Below, in pieces: positions 55,582-62,516 of a stretch of DNA of 64,000 nt (position 1 is its first letter; every line of letters begins with the position of its first letter). Origin of the DNA: Micromonospora sp. C31. Its GTDB lineage: Bacteria > Actinomycetota > Actinomycetes > Mycobacteriales > Micromonosporaceae. The notes beneath the pieces are model-generated. The model worked only from the letters and a program-made list of their open reading frames with translations, made no database searches and was not told where the DNA came from. The stretch covers positions 186,001 through 250,000 of the forward strand of contig NZ_JAGPXN010000010.1 in the NCBI RefSeq assembly GCF_018070575.1, written 5' to 3'. The translations under genes and the position numbers were made by a program.

Positions 55582-57203
55582 GTACGCTGCGCGCGTTCGC
55601 CCGGGCCCAGGCGCTCGCCGCCGGCGTGGCCCAGCCGGTCGCCACCGTCCGGCACCTGCACCTGGCCCAGCGACCGCTGGTGCTGGTGCCGCTGGCGATG
55701 GCCGGCGAGGCGAACGCGCCGCTGGCGGCGCTGGTCGGCGACGCCCCGGACGCGGCGCGGCTGCTGATCGTGCCGCAGCCCCGCAACCGCGACCAGCGGT
55801 TCGCGTTCGCGGCCGAGCTGGCCGGGATCGTGCTGCCCTACCTGGACGGGTTCCGGGGCGTGGCCGAGGCGGTGCCGGTCGACCGGGGCCGCGACGTGCG
55901 CTACCGGTACGTCGACGCTCCGCAGCTGCTGGTGCCCAACCCCGCCGGGATCACCTTCCTGCGGCTGCTGGGCCGCTCCACCCGTTTCCGTCGCCCCGAC
56001 GGGGAGTATCCGGTGCACCCCTCGGTGCCGGTGCTCGGGCGTTGGCTGACCTTCTTCGCCGAGCGGGCCGAACACCCGGGCTCGTCGGCGCTGCTGGCGA
56101 TGACCGACGCGCTGAGCCTGCACTGGGCCACCGGGCAGAGCGTGGTGGAGGACCTGCACCTGCCGGCGCTGCTCGGCTGGATCGACCCGCCCACCGGGCT
56201 CACCGGCGCCGAGGCGGCGGTCCGGGCCGAGGACCCGGCGACCTGCCCACCCGCCGGCCCGGCCACCGACCCGGACTTCGACAACCAGCGGCTCGCCCCG
56301 GCCATCGACACGTACGCCGCCGCCGAGGACGACGCGGTCGCGCGCGCCGGGGCGTACGCGGAGCTGGAACGGTTGTTGCGCGACCAGCTAGAGCCGACCT
56401 GGGAGCTGATGTGGCGGGGCGTGGGGCTGCTGCGCGGCCTGCCACCGGGCGCCCGGGTGGCCGGCCGGTGGGACGGCGACAAGGACGCCTTCACCGGCTA
56501 CGCGGAGCACGTCGACTCCGGTGGTGCGCCGCAGCCCCGCCGGGACGGTGCGGTCGCCGCCGCGCAGCGGCTGCACCGGCTGGAACGTTCCCTGACCTCA
56601 TACGCGGTGCAGCGCGCCTACGACGACCCGCTGGTGATGGCGGAGCACCGGCTGAGCGGGGAGGCGTTCGTCGGCGAGGTGACCCTGGCCGACCCGAAGC
56701 GGGTGGACGACACGGGCAGGCGGCCGGTGCTGCGCCCCCGGATCCAGCTCGTCACCACCGAGCCGGTGCCGATGCCGCTCGGCGCGACGCTGTACTCGCC
56801 GGCCCGGCCGGCGCAGAAGGCCCGGGTGGTCTTCGTGACCCCGGTGAGCGACGGCAGGACCGAGGTGGTGCTGGAGCTTTCCGGCGGAATGGGGCGGGGG
56901 CTGACCGCACCGCCGGGCAGCGTGCCCGAGGTGGGGGAGCGGCTCTGCTACACGACCCTGTCGGACGCGTTCATGCCGGCGGGGGCGTTCCCCGCCGTCG
57001 AGGAGACGCCGTGGACGCACGGGGGACCGCCGGTGCCGACGCTCGTGCCGTCCGGCTCCGCTCCCGACGCCGAGACCGGCGCGGGGTCCGCCCCCGACGC
57101 CGAGACCGGCTCGGGCTTGGTCCTCGGCGCCGCTGCCGGGGACCGGGCGGTCGCGGCCGTGTCGTTCCCCGTCGACGGCGACCCCGGTGAGGACTGGGCC
57201 TGA
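55578..57203 (+). CDS. 541-residue protein of unknown function coupled to the nuclease
   Basis: 541 residues, ATG at 55578 overlapping the nuclease stop. Soluble, no signal peptide, no Walker motif or other catalytic signature that I can see. N-terminal domain about 1-200 (AQRPLVLVPLAMAGEANAPLAALVG; IVPQPRNRDQRF), a helical middle (about 235-345), a beta-rich segment (about 390-480; VVFVTPVSDGRTEVVLEL) and a low-complexity tail with two SAPDAETG repeats. The beta-rich segment is the kind of fold seen beside helicase or nuclease subunits, but this is a guess. It is the main unknown of the window. Confidence 0.75.
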   Translation: MSTLRAFARAQALAAGVAQPVATVRHLHLAQRPLVLVPLAMAGEANAPLAALVGDAPDAARLLIVPQPRNRDQRFAFAAELAGIVLPYLDGFRGVAEAVPVDRGRDVRYRYVDAPQLLVPNPAGITFLRLLGRSTRFRRPDGEYPVHPSVPVLGRWLTFFAERAEHPGSSALLAMTDALSLHWATGQSVVEDLHLPALLGWIDPPTGLTGAEAAVRAEDPATCPPAGPATDPDFDNQRLAPAIDTYAAAEDDAVARAGAYAELERLLRDQLEPTWELMWRGVGLLRGLPPGARVAGRWDGDKDAFTGYAEHVDSGGAPQPRRDGAVAAAQRLHRLERSLTSYAVQRAYDDPLVMAEHRLSGEAFVGEVTLADPKRVDDTGRRPVLRPRIQLVTTEPVPMPLGATLYSPARPAQKARVVFVTPVSDGRTEVVLELSGGMGRGLTAPPGSVPEVGERLCYTTLSDAFMPAGAFPAVEETPWTHGGPPVPTLVPSGSAPDAETGAGSAPDAETGSGLVLGAAAGDRAVAAVSFPVDGDPGEDWA

Positions 57204-57396
57204 CCCGCGGATGCCTGCCTCCCGGCCGCCACCAGGGCTCGGGTCGGCTCCCGCCGCCGGCCCGGCGCCACGCCGAGGCAGACACCGGGCCGACCGCCGG
57301 CCCGGTGCCACCAGCGCTACCAGCGCCACTGGCGGACCAGGTCTTCAGTCGCTCAGAGTGAGTTCCGCTCGCCGTCGAGGCGGACCCGTCGCCGCG

Positions 57397-57532
57397 CTTT
57401 GCTCTGCAGCCACCGACGCACCAGGCACGCTGGGTGAACTCACCGAACTGCCGCCAAAGTAGATAGCCGCAGGTGAAGGCGCATGGTGCGGTGATGGGTG
57501 CAGAGCAAAGGGGCGACAGGCCGCCTTTGCTC
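57397..57532. repeat. Nested inverted-repeat element
   Basis: CTTTGCTCTGCA (57397-57408) is the exact inverse complement of TGCAGAGCAAAG (57499-57510), 90 bp apart. GAGCAAAGG (57503-57511) also pairs with CCTTTGCTC (57524-57532) as a compact hairpin. The same heptamer family thus occurs three times. It looks like a small dispersed element or a large alternative RNA fold. Confidence 0.7.
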
Positions 57533-57687
57533 CTCCGCGCCTCGTGACGTTGAGTGAGGGAGCGGGCGCTGTTACTTAGCGTGACGGTGGGGTCTGGCGT
57601 GAGCCGCGAGTAGGGTGCTGCGGTCGACGGCCCGAGCGCGCCCCCGATAGCGGCGTCCGCGCCTCGCCCGGAATTTCAGAATCGGGC

Positions 57688-57709
57688 TTGACCCTGACGT
57701 AACGGCAGG
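57688..57709 (+). promoter_or_regulatory. MerR-type operator and -35 box
   Basis: TTGACC (57688-57693) followed by the near-palindrome CCTGACGT-A-ACGGCAGG (57693-57709, one mismatch). This is the layout of MerR/TipA-controlled promoters, where the regulator binds between -35 and -10. Located 33 bp before the MerR gene start, so autoregulation is likely. The -10 box is unclear. Confidence 0.55.
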
Positions 57710-57741
57710 CGGGAGCCTCGTTGTCGGAAGGGAGGGAAATC

Positions 57742-58500
57742 ATGGCCTACACGGTGGGACAGGTGGCGAAGGCGGCCGGCGTGACCGTGCGGACGCTGCA
57801 CCACTACGACGAGATCGCCCTGCTCTCGCCCAGCGGGCGCAGCGGCACGGGCTACCGGCGCTACGACGACGCCGACCTGGAGCGGTTGCAGCACATCCGC
57901 TACTACCGGGAGCTGGGATTCCCGCTGGAGGAGATCGCCGCGATCCTCGACGACCCGGCGAGTGACCCGGCGGCGCACCTGCGTCGCCAGCACGAGCTGC
58001 TGTCCGTACGGATCAGGAAGCTCCAGGAGATGGTCACGGCGATCGAGTTCGCGATGGAGGCGAGCAAGTTGAACATTCCACTCACCCCGCAGGAGCGGTT
58101 CGAGGTCTTCGGCGACTTCGACCCGGACGCGCACGCCGAGGAGGCCGAGCGTCGCTGGGGCGGCAGCGAGGCGTACCGGGAGTCGAACCGGCGCGTGTCG
58201 GGCTACACGAAGGACGACTGGCTGCGCAACAAGGCCGAGAACGAGGACTGGGGGCGGCGGTTCGCCGAGGTGATGTCCTCCGGGGCGCCGGCGGACGGGC
58301 CTGCGGCGATGGACCTGGCCGAGGAGCACCGGCAACTGATCAGCCGCTGGTTCTACGAGTGCCCGTACGAGATCCACACCGGGCTGGCCGACATGTACGT
58401 AGCGGACGAGCGGTTCACCGCGTACTTCGAGAAGATCAGGCCGGGGATGGCCGCGTACCTGGGCGATGCCATCCACGCCAACGCGATCACCCGCGCCTGA
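57742..58500 (+). CDS. TipA-type MerR regulator
   Basis: 252 residues. N-terminal MerR helix-turn-helix (about 1-70; YTVGQVAKAAGVTVRTLHHYDEIALLSPSGR), a coiled dimer helix (about 75-115), and a C-terminal TipAS ligand domain (about 135-252; WFYECPYEIHTGLADMYVADERFTAYFEKI). TipAS domains bind thiopeptide-like antibiotics; the ligand here is unknown. GGAAGGGAGGG precedes the ATG. Likely autoregulated through the operator upstream. Confidence 0.92.
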   Translation: MAYTVGQVAKAAGVTVRTLHHYDEIALLSPSGRSGTGYRRYDDADLERLQHIRYYRELGFPLEEIAAILDDPASDPAAHLRRQHELLSVRIRKLQEMVTAIEFAMEASKLNIPLTPQERFEVFGDFDPDAHAEEAERRWGGSEAYRESNRRVSGYTKDDWLRNKAENEDWGRRFAEVMSSGAPADGPAAMDLAEEHRQLISRWFYECPYEIHTGLADMYVADERFTAYFEKIRPGMAAYLGDAIHANAITRA

Positions 58501-58526
58501 GGCGCGGCCGTACCCGGAGGTCAGCA

Positions 58527-58811
58527 GTGCTCATCGTCGCCGGCAGTCTCTACGTCGACCCGGACCAGCGGGACGCCTATCTCGCCGACTGCGTGCGGGT
58601 CGTCCGCCAGGCGCGGTCCGCCCCGGGCTGCGTCGACTTCGCGATCGGCGCGGACCTGGTCGAGCCGGGACGGATCAACGTCTACGAGCGCTGGGAGTCC
58701 GCGGAACAGCTGCTCGACTTCCGGGGCTCCGGCCCCTCGGAGGAGCAGGCGGTGGCGATCCGCGGCGCGGAGGTGCACCGGTACCTGATCTCCGGCGTCG
58801 AGGCGCCCTGA
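58527..58811 (+). CDS. Antibiotic-biosynthesis-monooxygenase-fold protein
   Basis: 94 residues from GTG at 58527 with GGAGG about seven bases upstream. ABM/YgiN fold: IVAGSLYVDPDQRDAYLADCVRVVRQARSAPGCVDFAIG, then NVYERWESAEQL. Family members are small cofactor-poor oxygenases or quinol-handling proteins. Follows the MerR gene by 26 bp, probably in one transcript. Its stop codon forms part of a 15-bp tandem repeat. Confidence 0.85.
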   Translation: MLIVAGSLYVDPDQRDAYLADCVRVVRQARSAPGCVDFAIGADLVEPGRINVYERWESAEQLLDFRGSGPSEEQAVAIRGAEVHRYLISGVEAP

Positions 58812-58912
58812 CCGGTGCCGCCCTGACCGGTGCCGCCCTGACCGGGGCCGCCCTGACCGGGGCCGCCCTGACCGGGGCCGCCCTGACCGGGGCCGCCCTG
58901 ACCGGGGCCGTC
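58808..58912 (+). repeat. 15-bp tandem repeat, seven copies
   Basis: CTGACCGG starts at 58808 and recurs every 15 bp at 58823, 58838, 58853, 58868, 58883 and 58898; the unit is CTGACCGGKGCCGCC, with T in the first copies and G in the later ones. The first unit contains the stop of the monooxygenase-fold gene. The array runs up to the edge of the broken acylase gene. Confidence 0.95.
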
Positions 58913-58919
58913 CGGACGC

Positions 58920-59544
58920 GTGCGCGTCCGGGCGGCTCGTCGGGGGAACGACCGGTTTCCCGGTCGGGTCTTCCTCGACACGCCCGCGCCCGGCGAGAAT
59001 GTCGACCTGGACAGCCGGGGCGCGCACCTGTTCACCGAGTTCGCTCTGTCGGGCGGCATCCGGTTCGCCGACGCGTTCGACGCCGCCGACCCGGTGCGCA
59101 CCCCGAGCCGGCTGGACACCGCCGACCCGCGCGTGCGCATGCCTCGCCGACGCGGTCCGCAGGCTCGCCGGCATCCCGCTCGCCGCGCGCCTCGGCGACA
59201 TCCAGACCGAGCCGCGCGGCGGCCGGCGCATCCCGATCCACGGCGGACGCGCCGAGGCCGGCGTCTTCAACATGATCATCGGTCCGCTGGCGCCCGGTGT
59301 CGGCTACCCGAAGGTGGTGCACGGCTCGTCCTTCGTGATGGCCGTGGAGCTGGGCCGCGACGGCCCGTCGGGGCGGCAGATCCTCACCTACTCCCAGTCG
59401 GCCAACCCGAACTCGCCCTGGTACGCCGACCAGACCAGGCTCTACTCCGGCAAGGGCTGGGACACCGTCAAGTACACGGAGGCGCAGATCAAGGCCGATC
59501 CGAACCTGCGCACCTACCGGGTGGGGGAGGGCCGCCGCCTCTGA
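58920..59544 (+). pseudogene. Penicillin-acylase-family gene remnant (5' truncated, frameshifted)
   Basis: C-terminal quarter of an Ntn-hydrolase of the penicillin acylase/AHL acylase family. The first piece reads VDLDSRGAHLFTEFALSGGIRFADAFDAADPVRT and ends near 59139. The second piece, in another frame from about 59140, reads LADAVRRLAGIPLAARLGDIQTEPRGG, then GSSFVMAVELGRDGPSGRQILTYSQSANP. Together they make a continuous family tail if one frameshift between about 59131 and 59142 is corrected. The signal peptide, the alpha chain and the catalytic N-terminal Ser are missing. The break on the left coincides with a 15-bp repeat array. Confidence 0.82.
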
Positions 59545-59754
59545 CCCGCCCGTTCACCCACCGACCCGCCTGCACGTGCCCGCGTGCCATCGACACGCCC
59601 GACGGACGCGAATCGGTCGGGCGAAATCCTCCTATCGTCCGATTTCGTCCGTCGTTCGGGCAATTTGCCCCGTTGCGGCGTGTCCCCGCCGGGCGTCGTC
59701 GCAGTTGACACCTGTGACACCCCGGTTGGTGGCCTGCGCGGCGAAGGAGTCGGC

Positions 59755-60906
59755 GTGGCAAGGACTGATTCGACGGGTTCCACGTGGCGGTACCGGTGGG
59801 TGCACCGGCAGAACGAACGGCGGCGGCGGGAGTACCGCAGCGCCGACAAGGCATGGCGACGCCGCGACGACGAGCTGCGCCGCCTGCGTACCCTCGCCGA
59901 GCAGTTCCGGGGCTCGGCCGCGGCGGGCGCCGGCCTGCCCCTGGAGCTCGCGCCCGGCGAGGTGGTCTTCTGGGTGCTGCCGGCCGCGCGGCTGGCGGAG
60001 GTCCGACACAACACCGTGCTGCCCGCGCCCGACCTGACGGTCGCTCCGGCGGCCGGTTCGCTGCGGGCCCGCCGGCCCGACGGGATCCGGGTCGCCGACG
60101 CCGGCATGGCGGTGATCACCAACCGCCGGCTGGTGCTGCTCGGCGGTCGCGGCCGGCGCGACTGGCCGTACGGGAGGATGACCGGCCTGGCCCACGATCC
60201 GCACGCGCCGGTCACCCTGATGCAGGTGCTGGACCGGCGGCGCACCTCCGGGGTGATGCTCCCCGCCGACGTCGCCGCGGACTTCCGGTTCAAGCTGACC
60301 CTGGCCTTCGCCGACGCCATCGAGCAGCGCGGCGCGGTGCTCGACCAGCTCGACGAGGCGATCGCCGAGCACGCCCAGCTCAAGCCGTTCCGGCCGCTGA
60401 TCGCCACCCCGGCGCAGGCCCGGCACTTCGCGTCCGTGCCCGGCGGCCGGCGCACCGTGGCCGTCGCCGCCGGCATCGCCCTGCTGGTGCCGGCCGCCCT
60501 GCTGGACACCGATCCCGCCGACCCGGCCGGCGCCGAGGTCGCCGTCGCCGCGACCCCCGCGCCCGCCTCCGTCGCCCCACCGGTCGCCCTCCCGGCGGCG
60601 CAGGCGAAGGCGCCGCCCGCCGCGTCGCAGCCGCGCCGCGGCACCCCCGCGCCCACGCCCACGCCGACGCCCGCCCGTGAGCGGCTCTGCGGCGCCCCCA
60701 CCAACCCGATGGGGTACGACTTCTGCGGCGGCGACCGCATCCGCAGGCCGGCCGTCGAGGTCTGCGACTGGTTCGACTGCGTGCCCGGGTTCTGGGCCGG
60801 TCGGGGCCACCTCGTGCAGTGCGGCGACGGCTCGGTCAGCCTCACCGGCGGGCGGCCCGACGCCTGCGCCGACCACGACGGCGTGCGCCGCACCGTCTGG
60901 CGCTGA
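59755..60906 (+). CDS. Single-pass membrane protein with Cys-rich exported tail
   Basis: 383 residues from GTG at 59755 with GAAGGAG seven bases upstream. Very basic N-terminus (HRQNERRRREYRSADKAWRRRDDELRRL), a cytoplasmic beta-rich domain (about 75-200; MAVITNRRLVLLGGRGRRDWPYGRM, like GRAM/PH-type folds), a TM helix near 240-258, a long Ala/Pro linker ending TPAPTPTPTPAR, then a C-terminal domain with at least six Cys that is probably outside the cell and disulfide-bonded. No named family recognised. TTGACA at 59705-59710 could be its -35. Confidence 0.65.
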   Translation: MARTDSTGSTWRYRWVHRQNERRRREYRSADKAWRRRDDELRRLRTLAEQFRGSAAAGAGLPLELAPGEVVFWVLPAARLAEVRHNTVLPAPDLTVAPAAGSLRARRPDGIRVADAGMAVITNRRLVLLGGRGRRDWPYGRMTGLAHDPHAPVTLMQVLDRRRTSGVMLPADVAADFRFKLTLAFADAIEQRGAVLDQLDEAIAEHAQLKPFRPLIATPAQARHFASVPGGRRTVAVAAGIALLVPAALLDTDPADPAGAEVAVAATPAPASVAPPVALPAAQAKAPPAASQPRRGTPAPTPTPTPARERLCGAPTNPMGYDFCGGDRIRRPAVEVCDWFDCVPGFWAGRGHLVQCGDGSVSLTGGRPDACADHDGVRRTVWR

Positions 60907-60976
60907 CGGCCGGGCGCCGGGTGCCCCGGCAGGGGGGCGCGGTCGCGGGGTGGCGCGGCCGTCGCATGATGTTTCC

Positions 60977-61408
60977 GTGATCAACCTGAGGGGCGACCGG
61001 CGTCGCAAGAAGAAGAGCCGCTTCGACGGCTGCGACGGCTGCGATGCCTGCGACGTGCCCTGCTGCGACCTGGGCCTCTTCTCCACCCTGCTCACCCTCG
61101 GCGCGCTTGCCGCCCGGCTCGTGGCGCCCGGCCGGTCCTCGGCACCGTCGACCGACGCCACCGGGCGCACCACTGTCGACGGGCGGGCGCCGCTGGTGGA
61201 CCGGGCCGGGCGGGCCGCGATCCGGGGCTACCGGCGCTGGCTGTCGCACCGCTGGCCCGGGCAGTGCCGCTTCACCCCGACGTGCAGCGCGTACGGGCTG
61301 GCCGCCGTCGAGCGCCACGGGCTGGCCGTCGGCGGGCGGCTGGCCGCCGACCGGCTGCGCCGCTGCCGGCCCGACGTGCCGCGCGGCACCCACGACCCGG
61401 TGCGCTGA
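60977..61408 (+). CDS. yidD: Membrane protein insertion efficiency factor YidD
   Basis: 143 residues, GTG start. The C-terminal YidD core is IRGYRRWLSHRWPGQCRFTPTCSAYGLAAVERHG with CRCRPDVPRGTHDPV-type ending. The 60-residue N-terminal extension is unusual: Arg/Lys-rich, then CDGCDGCDACDVPCC with six cysteines, followed by a membrane-like segment. Assists YidC-dependent insertion. It is not beside rnpA or yidC here, so it may be a second, stand-alone copy. Confidence 0.9.
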   Translation: MINLRGDRRRKKKSRFDGCDGCDACDVPCCDLGLFSTLLTLGALAARLVAPGRSSAPSTDATGRTTVDGRAPLVDRAGRAAIRGYRRWLSHRWPGQCRFTPTCSAYGLAAVERHGLAVGGRLAADRLRRCRPDVPRGTHDPVR

Positions 61409-61500
61409 CCGGGCGGTCACGACCGGCCTTGCCGACCTTCGGGGAGCCTGAGCTGCGTGGATGCCCCATCCGGGCCCTCGGGATCGGTCATGATGGCAGC

Positions 61501-61989
61501 ATGGAGATCCGTTCCGACGACGGCGCCCGGGTGCGGATCCGGCCCGTGGGCTACCAGCCCGGGGTCTCCCCGCCGGACGACCCGGACGAGGCGACGTACT
61601 GGGACGACTGGCTGCTCGTCGAGACCGACGCCCGCACCGCCGACGGGCAGGCCTGGTCACACCTGGAACCCTGCCTGACGGTCACCGAGGCGTACGCGCT
61701 GGCGGGCTGGCTGCGGCAGCAGGCCGAGACGACCTGCGACCCGGCGGAGCCCTCGGCGGTGGCCCGGTTCACCGAACCGAACCTGGCCTTCCGCGCCCGG
61801 GTGCTGCGGCGTCGCCGGCTGGCGCTGACCGTGGAGTTCGCGTACGAGTCCCTGCCGCCGTGGATGCGGCGGCAGCCGCCCGGCGCGGTCTACCCGTTGA
61901 CGCTCACCGTCTCCGCCGACGCCCTCTCCGTGGCCGCCGAGCAGTGGGCGCGGGAGGCCGACGCGTACCCCCGCCGCGCCACCTGCTGA
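61501..61989 (+). CDS. WapI-like immunity-type protein
   Basis: 162 residues, ATG at 61501. YWDDWLLVETDARTADGQAWSHLEPCLTVTEAYALAGWLRQ and ARFTEPNLAFRARVL fit the small family of WapI-type proteins, some of which are immunity partners of contact toxins. No toxin gene is adjacent, so the name reflects fold similarity only. CATGAT six bases upstream suggests a near-leaderless start. Confidence 0.65.
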   Translation: MEIRSDDGARVRIRPVGYQPGVSPPDDPDEATYWDDWLLVETDARTADGQAWSHLEPCLTVTEAYALAGWLRQQAETTCDPAEPSAVARFTEPNLAFRARVLRRRRLALTVEFAYESLPPWMRRQPPGAVYPLTLTVSADALSVAAEQWAREADAYPRRATC

Positions 61990-61993
61990 CTGC

Positions 61994-62437
61994 TCAGCTG
62001 CGTCCCGTCATCCGGTCGGCGAGGCGGCGCAGGGCGGGGGCGGCGGCGAGCAGCGTCTCGCGGTCCGGGCCGTCCAGCTCGGCCAGGGCGGCGCCGAGCA
62101 GGTCGCGCCGGTGCCGCCCGTACGCGGCGATCCGCTCCCGCGCCGCGTCGGTCAGCGCCAGCCGGATCGTGCGCCGGTCGGCCGGGTCCCGCTCCCGGTG
62201 CAGCAGCCCGGCGGCGGTCAGCTCGCCGACGAGGGTGCTGATCGTGTTCGGGGCGGTGCCGAGTCGCTCGGCGGCCTCGCGGACGCCGATGCCCGGGTGC
62301 CGCTGCACCAGCCGCAGCACCTCCACCTGGGCGTCCGGCAGGGCGGTGCGCCCGACCCGCTGGGTGGCCGCCCGGCGCAGCACCCGGTGCAGGTCGCCGA
62401 GCGCGCCGCCGAGCTGGTCGACCGTCTCGTCCGTCAC
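61994..62437 (-). CDS. MarR-family regulator
   Basis: 147 residues from GTG at 62437. Winged helix: LPDAQVEVLRLVQRHPGIGVREAAERLGTAPNTISTLVGELTAAGLLHRERDPADRRTIRLALTDAARERI. Divergent from an MFS exporter with a perfect 9-bp inverted repeat between them, the classical layout of a drug-responsive repressor and its pump. Confidence 0.92.
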   Translation of the reverse strand: MTDETVDQLGGALGDLHRVLRRAATQRVGRTALPDAQVEVLRLVQRHPGIGVREAAERLGTAPNTISTLVGELTAAGLLHRERDPADRRTIRLALTDAARERIAAYGRHRRDLLGAALAELDGPDRETLLAAAPALRRLADRMTGRS

Positions 62438-62459
62438 AGTCAGGCCTTTCGTCGGCGCA

Positions 62460-62481
62460 ATAGCTCTGTAGTCAGAGCTAT
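62460..62481. promoter_or_regulatory. MarR operator between marR and MFS genes
   Basis: Perfect palindrome ATAGCTCTG (62460-62468), spacer TAGT, CAGAGCTAT (62473-62481). It overlaps TATCGT (62479-62484), a candidate -10 for the MFS gene, and lies 22 bp before the marR start, so binding would block both promoters. Confidence 0.75.
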
Positions 62482-62516
62482 CGTAGCCGGGCCGAGCCGT
62501 CAGCGAGGGGACCGCC

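Larger units (their letters stand above)
57204..57741. other. Gene-free region between the nuclease pair and the MerR gene
   Basis: 538 bp. Open frames here are Pro/Arg-rich noise. It contains an inverted-repeat element (57397-57532), including a hairpin that could end the upstream transcript, a TAGCGT string near 57576 that leads to no gene, and the MerR operator/promoter at 57688-57709. The base composition between 57430 and 57600 is clearly less GC-rich than the flanking genes. Confidence 0.6.

Noticed and set aside
58808-58912. CRISPR-like array
   Set aside because: Contiguous 15-bp units with no spacers: a minisatellite, not CRISPR.
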